From Chloroflexota bacterium (GTDB lineage: Bacteria > Chloroflexota > UBA6077), in assembly GCA_021788565.1 (NCBI GenBank), contig JAJYKO010000372.1, forward strand, positions 1 to 6,100: a stretch of DNA of 6,100 bases, written 5' to 3'. The notes under the pieces were generated by a model. The model was not told the origin of the DNA. It saw nothing but the letters and a program-made list of their open reading frames with translations, and made no database searches. Positions within the stretch are counted from its first letter, which is position 1; each line of letters opens with the position of its first letter. Position numbers and translations under genes: made by a program. Below, one piece after another: positions 1 to 5,664 of the stretch.

Positions 1-1034
1 TTCTCGGTGAGGTGAACCCATCCCTTATCTGGCCATGGGGCATTCTGGTAGATCGCCTCCGTTGCCTTCCACATCACGTAGTGGAACTCCACCCTCCAGC
101 CGTTGGACACGGCCGCGTGCAGCTGGGCGTTGTGGTACGGCCAGCCGCCTCCGTTGGCGATGGGCAGACTGAATGCCTGCGCCATGTGCGCGACCTTCAC
201 CGCCTCCGTGTAGCCGCCGACGTACACTACGTTCGGCTGCACGATGTCCACGGCGCCACCCACAATCAGGTCCCGATGACGCCACTTGTGCCCCTCGTTC
301 TGCCCCGCTCCAATCGGGATCCGTGTGTGTCGCCGAAGCTCGGCGAGCTCCCGAACGTCGTTGGCGAAGATCGGCTCCTCGAACCAGGCGATGTCGTAGG
401 GCTCGATCTTATAGCACAGCTCCAGGGCCTGCCGGTAGTCCAGGAGCTGATTAGCATCCACCATAAGCTGCACGTCGGGTCCGATGGCCTCGCGGACCGC
501 CTTCACCCTGGGCACGTCCTCGGCTACACTCTTCCAGCCCTGGTCGGCGACCACCATCTTAAGCTTGTCCTGCCCCTCTTTGACGTACTGCCTGGCGACT
601 TCCACCAGTTGGTCACGGTCGAAGTCCGGCAGGCCGAAGGTGATGTAGGCAGGGACATCGGGCGAGTTGCCGCCCAGGAGGCGCCACACCGGTTGCTTGA
701 AGTACTTGCCCTTGGCGTCCCATAGCGCGATGTCCACGGCGCTGATGCCTGCCTGAACTGCGCCCGAAGTGCCGCGCTGGTTGAAACGGGTGTACATCTC
801 GGTCCAGAGCCGCTCGGTATCCAGGGCATCCTTGCCCTTGAGGAACGGACCGAGCTCGCGATTGATGAACTCCCGCACGGAGAATCGAAGAATCTGGCTG
901 GTCATGCCGTAGCCGGTGATGCCCTGGTCCGTCTCCAGGCGGACGAACACCAGCTCGCGGTTCATGGGCTCGCTAAGAAGTGGAACCTGGACGGGGATTC
1001 GATGGACAGTAGCCTGTACGTTGGCGATCTTCAA
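1..1034 (-). CDS. Enolase-superfamily enzyme, mandelate racemase/muconate lactonizing-like (3'-truncated by window edge)
   Basis: This is probably a cytoplasmic, metal-dependent acid-sugar dehydratase or racemase; the substrate is unknown. 344 codons are visible and the C-terminus lies outside the window; the family is usually about 360-400 residues. An N-terminal capping domain (about 1-125) is followed by a TIM barrel. Visible active-site elements are K157-L-K159 (the KxK general-base motif), D193 in VDAN and E219 in WFEEP (metal ligands), then GQN at 244-246, QPN at 266-268 and NGGGW at 294-298. Relative to mandelate racemase, Q245, N268 and G295 stand where the third metal Glu, the dyad Asp and the dyad His are expected, so the chemistry may differ. 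The start is TTG, chosen because AGGAGGT lies 7 nt upstream and the protein begins MKIANVQATV as the family does. It lies 51 nt after fmdB. The fold is certain; the reaction is not. Confidence 0.93.
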   Translation of the reverse strand, partial: MKIANVQATVHRIPVQVPLLSEPMNRELVFVRLETDQGITGYGMTSQILRFSVREFINRELGPFLKGKDALDTERLWTEMYTRFNQRGTSGAVQAGISAVDIALWDAKGKYFKQPVWRLLGGNSPDVPAYITFGLPDFDRDQLVEVARQYVKEGQDKLKMVVADQGWKSVAEDVPRVKAVREAIGPDVQLMVDANQLLDYRQALELCYKIEPYDIAWFEEPIFANDVRELAELRRHTRIPIGAGQNEGHKWRHRDLIVGGAVDIVQPNVVYVGGYTEAVKVAHMAQAFSLPIANGGGWPYHNAQLHAAVSNGWRVEFHYVMWKATEAIYQNAPWPDKGWVHLTE

Positions 1035-1041
1035 GCGGGGG

Positions 1042-1048
1042 ACCTCCT
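1042..1048 (-). promoter_or_regulatory. Strong Shine-Dalgarno site fixing a TTG start
   Basis: The minus strand reads AGGAGGT, a perfect anti-16S match, 7 nt before the TTG at 1034. No ATG or GTG at comparable spacing gives a family-like N-terminus, so this site decides the start of the enolase-superfamily gene. Confidence 0.85.
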
Positions 1049-1085
1049 CGATAAACTATCAAGTCAGTCCATGCAACCTCTATGC

Positions 1086-1484
1086 CTACAGGTCGTCCGG
1101 CATCCCGTCCATTCCGCCCATACCGCCCATACCGCCGTCCATTCCACCCATCGCGTCGTCGTCGGGGAGTTCTCCCGCCTCCATGCGATCGATCATCTCG
1201 TCGTACTCGGGGCCGAGGTCCTCGCCCATCTCGGAGCCCATCTTTCGGGCCCACTTGGCGATGCTCTTGGGGTCGTTCTCGTCCAGACCGCTCAGGCTGC
1301 TCGGGTCGGCTAGATCCTCGAGGCGGCTCTCCTCGGACTTCATCACGGCGACTCGCGACACCAGCTTGCTGAGCTTCGTGGAGCCGCACTCAGGGCAAAC
1401 GGGCTCGGAGACAGCACTGAAGCTGCGAAAGAAGACGCTAACTCGCTTGCGGCAGTTGTGGCACCTGTACTCGTAGATCGGCAT
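1086..1484 (-). CDS. FmdB-family zinc-ribbon protein with Met/Gly-rich tail
   Basis: 132 residues. The N-terminus MPIYEYRCHNCRKR and the four cysteines C8, C11, C30 and C33 form the zinc ribbon of the FmdB/CxxC_CxxC_SSSS family. These are small putative regulatory proteins, named for a gene near formamidase/amidase operons, whose molecular role is mostly unknown. Residues 50-110 are an acidic, probably helical or disordered linker. Residues 112-128 are a low-complexity tail of GGM/GGMDG units ending in PDDL, reminiscent of the GroEL C-terminal GGM tail. The ATG is preceded by GAGGTGA a few bases upstream. The gene lies about 120 bp after glcD, beyond a REP-like element, and 51 bp before the enolase-superfamily gene. 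The family call is firm; the function is unknown. Confidence 0.92.
   Translation of the reverse strand: MPIYEYRCHNCRKRVSVFFRSFSAVSEPVCPECGSTKLSKLVSRVAVMKSEESRLEDLADPSSLSGLDENDPKSIAKWARKMGSEMGEDLGPEYDEMIDRMEAGELPDDDAMGGMDGGMGGMGGMDGMPDDL
1101..1151 (-). repeat. In-gene 9-bp tandem repeat coding GGM units
   Basis: The plus strand shows repeated CATACCGCC and CATTCC-type units, coding Met-Gly-Gly on the minus strand. The adjacent copies are near identical, so slippage could change the length of the FmdB tail without altering the frame. Confidence 0.7.
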
Positions 1485-1539
1485 CGCTCACCTCACGGTC
1501 AACACGGTTCTGGGTTCTCGAACGAAGGTACACCCAACC

Positions 1540-1610
1540 TGTAGCCGCAGGCTTCAGCCTGCACGTGACCTCGTCGTCCATGGACGCGCAGCCTGAAGGC
1601 TGCGGCTACA
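1540..1610. repeat. REP-like inverted pair of short hairpins between glcD and fmdB
   Basis: Two 23-bp arms (1540-1562 and 1588-1610) face each other and match at 21 of 23 positions as inverted repeats. Each begins TGTAGCC at its outer edge, followed by a small perfect palindrome: GCAGGC-TTCA-GCCTGC on the left, and GCAGCC-TTCA-GGCTGC for the right arm read inward. The two mismatches between arms are exactly compensatory inside the small stems. The 25-bp centre contains a perfect 12-bp palindrome, CGTCCATGGACG (1575-1586). The GTAG tetranucleotide at the foot of a hairpin is the hallmark of REP sequences mobilised by RAYT (TnpA-REP) transposases, and the inverted pair resembles a BIME. The right arm overlaps the glcD stop codon. 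In RNA it could act as a 3' stabiliser or attenuator; there is no U-tract. Confidence 0.8.
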
Positions 1611-3012
1611 CCGGACCTTCGTGCTCACTCCTGGTCTCCGGGTAGATCATTTTACCAGGGTTGAGGATGGAGTTGGGGTCGAAGGCAGCCTTGATGTGCT
1701 GCATGAGGCTGAGCACGTCGGGGGAGAGCTTACGCGCCATGAATGGTTGCTTGACCAGCCCGATGCCATGCTCGCCGGAGAGGGTGCCTCCCAGAGCGAT
1801 GGCGGCCTCGAATATCTCTCCAGCTGCCTGGTGGACTCGCTCCATCAGCTCGGGATTTCGTAGATCGCATAGCAGGTTGGGATGGAGGTTCCCATCCCCG
1901 GCGTGGCCGAACACCGGGATGATCAGGTCGTATCGTCGGGAGATATCGTTAATCCGCCGCACCATCTCGGGGATGGCGCTGCGCGGCACGGAGATGTCCT
2001 CTCCCTGCTTGGTGGGCGCCAACCTGCCCAGGGCCGGCGAAACCGCCCTCCGTGCCTTCCAGAGGGCTTCGCTCTCCTCCTCTGTGGTCGCGACCTGTAC
2101 CTCCGATGCCCCGCTCTGCTGGCACACCCTGCCGACCTGCTCGATTTCCAGCACGATCGCCTCTTCCCTACCGTCGACCTCGATGATCAGGATAGCCCCT
2201 GCGTCTACCGGCAGCCCCATGTTGAGATACTCTTCCACAACACGGATCGTGGTGTTGTCCATGATCTCGATGGTCGAAGGGAGGATGCCGGCACTCAGCA
2301 GATTGGTCACCGTCTGGGTGGCGTCGTCCAGCTTCGGGAAGACTGCCATGGCCGTTCGCTTGGCGGCCGGCTTCGGGACCAGCCTCAGGATCACCTCGGT
2401 GATTACCCCGAGGGTGCCCTCGGAGCCAACGAAGAGCTGGGTAAGGTTGTATCCGGTCACGTCCTTCATCAACTTGCCGCCGGTGCGGATGACCTCGCCC
2501 GAGGGCAACACCACCTCCAACCCCAGCACGTAGTCCTTGGTGGTACCGTACTTCAAGCAGCGCGGCCCACCCGCTCCCTCGGCCACATTGCCCCCGATGG
2601 TGGATTGCTTGAGGCTGGCGGGGTCCGGTGGATAGAAGAGTCCTTTGCTCTCGACCTCGGTCTGGAGCGCGGCGGTGATGACGGCCGGCTCGACCACGGC
2701 CACCAGGTTCACCAGGTCGATCTCCTTGATGCGGTTCATTCGGGTGACGGCCAGGACGATACTCTCCTCGTCCGGGATGGACCCGCCGGACATCCCCGTG
2801 CCCGCACCGCGAGCAACCAGCGGTATACGCTCTCGGTTGGCGAGCTTCACGACCTCGGCGACCTCAGTTGTGGATCCAGGCAGCACGACGACGCCGGCCC
2901 GGCTCATCAGCCAGCTGGCGTCGTAGCCGTAGCACACCAGGTCTTCCGGTGTCGTGAGGACGTGGCCGGCGCCGACGATGGAGCGAAGTTGTTCGATTGT
3001 CTCTGGCTTCAA
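1606..3012 (-). CDS. glcD: FAD-linked 2-hydroxyacid (glycolate/D-lactate) dehydrogenase subunit GlcD
   Basis: 468 residues, normal for the family. GlcD is the flavin subunit that oxidises glycolate, D-lactate or a related 2-hydroxyacid to the 2-oxoacid and passes electrons to the partner Fe-S subunit at the membrane. The PCMH-type FAD domain spans about 30-215, with PLVARGAGTGMSGG (64-77), PPDPASLKQSTIGGN (128-142) and GSEGTLG (196-202). The C-terminal FAD-oxidase domain has FGHAGDGNLHPN (368-379, H370 and H377), SGEHGIG (412-418) and the terminal FDPNSILNPGK. The start is TTG (reads KPETIEQLRSIVG next): an in-frame TAA lies about 27 nt upstream, a GGGGGTGG stretch precedes it, and the next Met is past residue 30. 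The TAG stop sits inside a REP-like element. It lies 149 bp downstream of glcF; no glcE is present. Glycolate versus D-lactate cannot be decided from sequence. Confidence 0.94.
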   Translation of the reverse strand: MKPETIEQLRSIVGAGHVLTTPEDLVCYGYDASWLMSRAGVVVLPGSTTEVAEVVKLANRERIPLVARGAGTGMSGGSIPDEESIVLAVTRMNRIKEIDLVNLVAVVEPAVITAALQTEVESKGLFYPPDPASLKQSTIGGNVAEGAGGPRCLKYGTTKDYVLGLEVVLPSGEVIRTGGKLMKDVTGYNLTQLFVGSEGTLGVITEVILRLVPKPAAKRTAMAVFPKLDDATQTVTNLLSAGILPSTIEIMDNTTIRVVEEYLNMGLPVDAGAILIIEVDGREEAIVLEIEQVGRVCQQSGASEVQVATTEEESEALWKARRAVSPALGRLAPTKQGEDISVPRSAIPEMVRRINDISRRYDLIIPVFGHAGDGNLHPNLLCDLRNPELMERVHQAAGEIFEAAIALGGTLSGEHGIGLVKQPFMARKLSPDVLSLMQHIKAAFDPNSILNPGKMIYPETRSEHEGPV

Positions 3013-3047
3013 GATCCACCCCCGGGCGGAGAGTTAACCTACACTCT

Positions 3048-3165
3048 TGTAGCCGCGGACTTTAGGCCCTTGACGCGCAGCAAGGGAGCGTCAAGGCCCG
3101 GAGCGAAGCGCAGGGCGCGCGTTCTGTTGCGGCGCGGCCACGCGCAAGCTGAAGCTTGCGGCTAC
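3048..3165. repeat. REP-like composite palindromic element between glcF and glcD
   Basis: The ends are inverted copies of TGTAGCCGC (3048-3056) and GCGGCTAC (3158-3165), the same termini as the element at 1540-1610. The right end holds a perfect small hairpin, GCAAGC-TGAA-GCTTGC (3144-3159), equivalent to the other element's stems with a compensatory base-pair change and the same loop. The left hairpin (GCGGAC-TTTA-GGCC) is degenerate. The inside contains a separate perfect 9-bp stem, CCTTGACGC (3068-3076) against GCGTCAAGG (3088-3096), and a GC-rich stretch. The right-hand GTAG, read on the minus strand, provides the glcF stop codon. It almost fills the 149-bp gap, so it probably affects glcF-glcD read-through or mRNA stability. 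Confidence 0.72.
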
Positions 3166-4481
3166 TTTCGGTTCTTATACGCCTTATCCAACAGTGCTAT
3201 CGGGTGCGTAACTTTCATCTTCAGGCCGGCTCGCTTGACGCCGTAGCCCAGCTGCATCTGACACACTGGACAGCCGGAGGCGATCACCTCGGCTTCTGTG
3301 GATCCCGCGTTCGCCATCTTTCGATCCAGTATTCCCATGGACATCTCGTAATGTGTCAGTGCGTAGGTGCCGGCCCCGCCGCAGCACCAGTTGGCCTCCT
3401 TCATCTCTATGAACTCGACGCCCGGGATCATCTGGAGCAGCTTCCTCGGTTCGGCGGAGATCCCCTGCCCGCGTACCAGGTGGCAGGGGTCGTGGTAGGT
3501 CACCTTCGCCTTCACCTCCCCGAGGTGGTCGTTCATAGGAATCTCGGCCAGGAACTGGCTGATGTCCTTCATCTTGGCGCTGTATGCGGCTGCCCTCTCG
3601 GCGTAGGCGGGGTCGTGTTTCAGGAGATCCTTGTACTGCTTGCCGAACTCGCCGCAGGTTGCGCAGTCCGTCACGATAGCGTCCACGCCGGCCTTCTCGA
3701 AGGTGTCGATGTTCTGCCTGGCGAGCTTCATGGCCGTGTCCAGGTCGCCGTAGGACATCGCCGGCATGCCACAGCACACGGTCGCCCTGGGTGTGACAAC
3801 CTCCGCCCCGTTGCGGGAGAGTACCCGAACAGTGCCGGCGCTGGTGTCGGCGTAGAGCAGGCTCTGGGCGCAACCGAGGAAGAACCCGACCCGGTACTTG
3901 CGCTCGCCCTGCGCTGGCGTCACCTCCGGCAGCTGTCCCCTCAGGGGCCGCAGGCTCGCTGTAGGCGGCATCTTCGCCATCTCTCCCAGGTGGTGCGGCA
4001 GCAGCCCTAGCACGCCCGACTTCTCTGCCAGCCAGCGCAGCCCGCTCCGCTGGTACAGCTTGAGAGGCAGTGTCGCGGTCTCAAGTTTGCCCGGCGAGGT
4101 CAGCATGTGATCGAAGACCAGACTCTTGACGGCCGGCTGCGGCAGTTTGTTGTCTATCTCAACCCGAGCGTCCAGGATGATCTCTTGTGCCTGGACCCCG
4201 GATGGGCATACAGAGGAGCATGCCATGCAGTTGACGCAGCGGTACATGTGGTCGACGAAGTTGGGACTGAGCTCCAGCTTTCCCTCGACGGCGGCCCGGA
4301 TCAGCGCCACCCGGCCCCGGGGGGAGTTAGTCTCGGTGCCCGCCTCGCGGTAGGTGGGACACACCGACAGGCAGAGGCCGCACCGGATGCAGTTCAACAC
4401 GTCGTCGTATGATGGTGCCCTCCGGGGCGCGAAGCCGTTGCTACCGTTATCTTCGGACATCAATGTCTCACTTATGGTCAT
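3162..4481 (-). CDS. glcF: Fe-S subunit of glycolate/2-hydroxyacid dehydrogenase, GlcF-type
   Basis: 439 residues. It would accept electrons from GlcD and deliver them to the quinone pool, working peripherally at the membrane. Two 4Fe-4S ferredoxin motifs lie at C31-x2-C34-x2-C37-x3-C41-P and C82-x2-C85-x2-C88-x3-C92-P. Two cysteine-rich CCG domains follow: C204, C236-C237-G, C273/C276 in DCATCG; then C333 in DPCH, C366-C367-GG and C404/C407. This is the complete GlcF/LldE/heterodisulfide-reductase-B architecture, with no missing cysteine. The coordinates use the ATG at 4481, which directly follows an in-frame TGA and lies in repeat DNA without a clear ribosome site. The ATG at 4460 (giving MSEDNGSNG) has a weak GTGAG upstream and is equally plausible. 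glcD follows after a REP-like spacer. The gene pair supports 2-hydroxyacid oxidation; the exact substrate is open. Confidence 0.93.
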   Translation of the reverse strand: MTISETLMSEDNGSNGFAPRRAPSYDDVLNCIRCGLCLSVCPTYREAGTETNSPRGRVALIRAAVEGKLELSPNFVDHMYRCVNCMACSSVCPSGVQAQEIILDARVEIDNKLPQPAVKSLVFDHMLTSPGKLETATLPLKLYQRSGLRWLAEKSGVLGLLPHHLGEMAKMPPTASLRPLRGQLPEVTPAQGERKYRVGFFLGCAQSLLYADTSAGTVRVLSRNGAEVVTPRATVCCGMPAMSYGDLDTAMKLARQNIDTFEKAGVDAIVTDCATCGEFGKQYKDLLKHDPAYAERAAAYSAKMKDISQFLAEIPMNDHLGEVKAKVTYHDPCHLVRGQGISAEPRKLLQMIPGVEFIEMKEANWCCGGAGTYALTHYEMSMGILDRKMANAGSTEAEVIASGCPVCQMQLGYGVKRAGLKMKVTHPIALLDKAYKNRK

Positions 4482-4591
4482 CAGTCATCAGCTATCAGCC
4501 GTCGACTAGCCTGGCCCGTTCGTACTGCCGTGCAGAATGACAATACGAACCCTCGGCCCGTCACTTACGACTGGTGACCGATGACTGATGA
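4478..4591. repeat. Separated 12-bp inverted repeat in the glcF upstream spacer
   Basis: TCATCAGTCATC at 4478-4489 is a perfect inverted repeat of GATGACTGATGA at 4580-4591. Between them, GTTCGTA (4518-4524) and TACGAAC (4544-4550) form a further 7-bp inverted repeat. AGCTATCAGC occurs as a direct repeat at 4490-4499 and 4597-4606. The left copy overlaps the first possible glcF start codon. The layout resembles a decayed MITE or an intergenic palindromic repeat. No transposase or target duplication is visible. Confidence 0.5.
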
Positions 4592-4603
4592 GGGCTAGCT
4601 ATC

Positions 4604-4628
4604 AGCTGACAGCTATTTGCTGTCAGCT
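4604..4628 (-). other. Perfect hairpin spanning the DUF1858 stop codon
   Basis: AGCTGACAGC (4604-4613) and GCTGTCAGCT (4619-4628) pair perfectly over 10 bp around a 5-nt loop. On the minus strand the stop codon TAG (4613-4615) lies across the loop and the first base of the descending stem. No T-run follows on the minus strand, so this is not a classical intrinsic terminator. It may stabilise the mRNA end or be part of the neighbouring repeats. Confidence 0.55.
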
Positions 4629-4810
4629 ACTTTGTTGAGATCCCTGAGCAGATCGCTCACCTTCACGCCGTGAACGATCGCCCCTGCCTCCAGATTCTCG
4701 AACTCGGCCGCGAGGCAGACGATACAGCCGAGGCCGTAGCGCTCAAACACAGGGATAGATTCGGGATGCTGGGCGACTACCTCCTGGATAGTCATGTCCT
4801 TTGTTATCAC
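4613..4810 (-). CDS. DUF1858 / hybrid-cluster-associated redox disulfide protein
   Basis: 65 residues from the preferred GTG start, one complete small domain. The layout (ITKDMTIQEVV, then HPESIPVFERYGLGCIVC, then FENLEAGAIVHGVKVSDLL) matches the DUF1858 family, whose members often carry a C-x2-C pair (here C29 and C32) proposed to be redox-active; no reaction is established. The GTG at 4810 is chosen because AGGGAG lies 7 nt upstream (4818-4823). A longer reading begins at a GTG at 4852, overlaps the cysE end and adds 14 residues unlike the family, with no ribosome site. It is 32 bp behind cysE and probably in the same transcript, suggesting a link to cysteine or thiol metabolism; that link is inference. 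The gene ends in a perfect hairpin. Confidence 0.88.
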   Translation of the reverse strand: MITKDMTIQEVVAQHPESIPVFERYGLGCIVCLAAEFENLEAGAIVHGVKVSDLLRDLNKVADSK

Positions 4811-4817
4811 GTCAGGA

Positions 4818-4823
4818 CTCCCT
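4818..4823 (-). promoter_or_regulatory. Shine-Dalgarno site deciding the DUF1858 start
   Basis: The minus strand reads AGGGAG followed by 7 nt and then GTG (4810). The spacing is ideal, and this favours the short form over the GTG at 4852. Confidence 0.7.
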
Positions 4824-4842
4824 TTCTCCCGTACTCGCGGGG

Positions 4843-5568
4843 CTACTCCCACACCTGTGGGGAACTGCTGTAGCTGTAGCGAAACTCCTCCATTTCGGCA
4901 GGCTCCTCGTCGCCGTTTCTACCGTCGCCGTCCTTCTCCCCCTCGAGTGCTCTGAGGCGGCGTTCCAGTTCGGTGACCTTCCGATGCAGGCAATGTATTG
5001 CCTCGGCCTCAGGGTCAGGCAGTTTCTCCACAGTGCCGTTGGCCGGGTCTACTCGGGCCACGACCCGTCCGGGCACGCCCACTACGGTGGAGTTGGCAGG
5101 AACGGGCTTGACCACCACCGAGCCCGAACCGATCCGGACGTTATCCCCGATGGTGATGGCCCCGATAACGTGGGCACCGGCTCCGACCACCACGTTGTCT
5201 CCCAGGGTGGGATGGCGTTTGGTCTTCTGGGTACTGGTGCCGCCAAGGGTCACTCCCTGGTACAACATGACGTTGTCGCCAATCTCGGCTGTCTCGCCGA
5301 TCACCACTCCCATGCCATGGTCGATGAAGAAACCTTCGCCGATCTTGGCACCGGGGTGAATCTCGATCCCGGTGAGAAAACGGCTGAGATGAGAAACGAG
5401 TCTGGGGAAAACGGGCACCTTCCAGTTGTGGAGGGTATGGGCGAGGCGGTGGAACTGCCTGGCGTGGAACCCTGGGTAGGCGAGGAGTATCTCAATTGTA
5501 TTGATGGCGGCCGGGTCACGAGCGTAGATGGTCTCGATATCCCGCCGGATGCTCTGAATCAAACTCAT
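4843..5568 (-). CDS. cysE: Serine O-acetyltransferase CysE
   Basis: Transfers acetyl from acetyl-CoA to L-serine, giving O-acetylserine for cysteine synthase; cytosolic, committed step of cysteine biosynthesis. 241 residues from the ATG at 5568, the short Bacillus-type form. A helical N-terminus ([21 protein letters not shown]18 of DPAA) precedes a left-handed beta-helix of hexapeptide repeats (about 70-165). It contains [13 protein letters not shown] with the catalytic D83-H84, GVTLGGT and [16 protein letters not shown]. About 187-209 is a probable coiled coil, then an acidic tail ending QVWE. The terminal Ile with which enterobacterial CysE docks into CysK is absent. The alternative ATG at 5586 adds six residues; its GAGGA lies only 2-3 nt away, whereas AAGG is 5 nt before 5568 and homologues begin there. 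A strong promoter lies upstream, and the DUF1858 gene follows after 32 bp. Confidence 0.95.
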   Translation of the reverse strand: MSLIQSIRRDIETIYARDPAAINTIEILLAYPGFHARQFHRLAHTLHNWKVPVFPRLVSHLSRFLTGIEIHPGAKIGEGFFIDHGMGVVIGETAEIGDNVMLYQGVTLGGTSTQKTKRHPTLGDNVVVGAGAHVIGAITIGDNVRIGSGSVVVKPVPANSTVVGVPGRVVARVDPANGTVEKLPDPEAEAIHCLHRKVTELERRLRALEGEKDGDGRNGDEEPAEMEEFRYSYSSSPQVWE

Positions 5569-5655
5569 ATGCGCCTTCGTTGCCATCTTCCTCGTCTGGC
5601 CGAAGAAGCTTAACCGATATCTGTAATAAACTACTTTTCCCTTACAGCAGGCGTA

Positions 5656-5664
5656 ATTATATCA
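5656..5664 (-). promoter_or_regulatory. Extended -10 promoter for cysE
   Basis: The minus strand reads TGATATAAT, a perfect TATAAT with the TGn extension, in an AT-rich island within GC-rich DNA. No good -35 is present at 16-18 nt (CTGCTC at best), as is common for extended -10 promoters. Transcription would start near 5649, leaving a leader of about 60-80 nt before cysE, too short for a T-box or other large riboswitch. Confidence 0.7.

Noticed and set aside
12..725. 237-codon plus-strand open frame
   Set aside because: Antisense shadow of the enolase-superfamily gene, which reads through continuously with catalytic motifs.
1882..3246. 454-codon plus-strand open frame
   Set aside because: It lies antisense over glcD, whose product has complete FAD-oxidase motifs. 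The plus-strand product is rich in His, Gly, Asp and Arg with no recognisable domain and runs through a REP-like element.
3156..4010. 284-codon plus-strand open frame
   Set aside because: Antisense to glcF, whose cysteine motifs are all intact; the plus-strand product has no family features.
4526..4545. Possible glcF promoter with TTGTCA as -35 on the minus strand
   Set aside because: No acceptable -10 hexamer is found 16-18 nt further on, so the site is not supported.
4604..4628. Intrinsic terminator after the DUF1858 gene
   Set aside because: The 10-bp stem is perfect, but no T-run follows on the minus strand and the stem includes the coding end; kept only as a hairpin.
4801..5613. 270-codon plus-strand open frame
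   Set aside because: Antisense to cysE, with no ribosome site or recognisable domain; an effect of GC-rich codon bias.
5569..5655. Riboswitch or T-box leader for cysE
   Set aside because: The leader from the predicted start is only about 60-80 nt, with no T-box or S-box elements or terminator stem.
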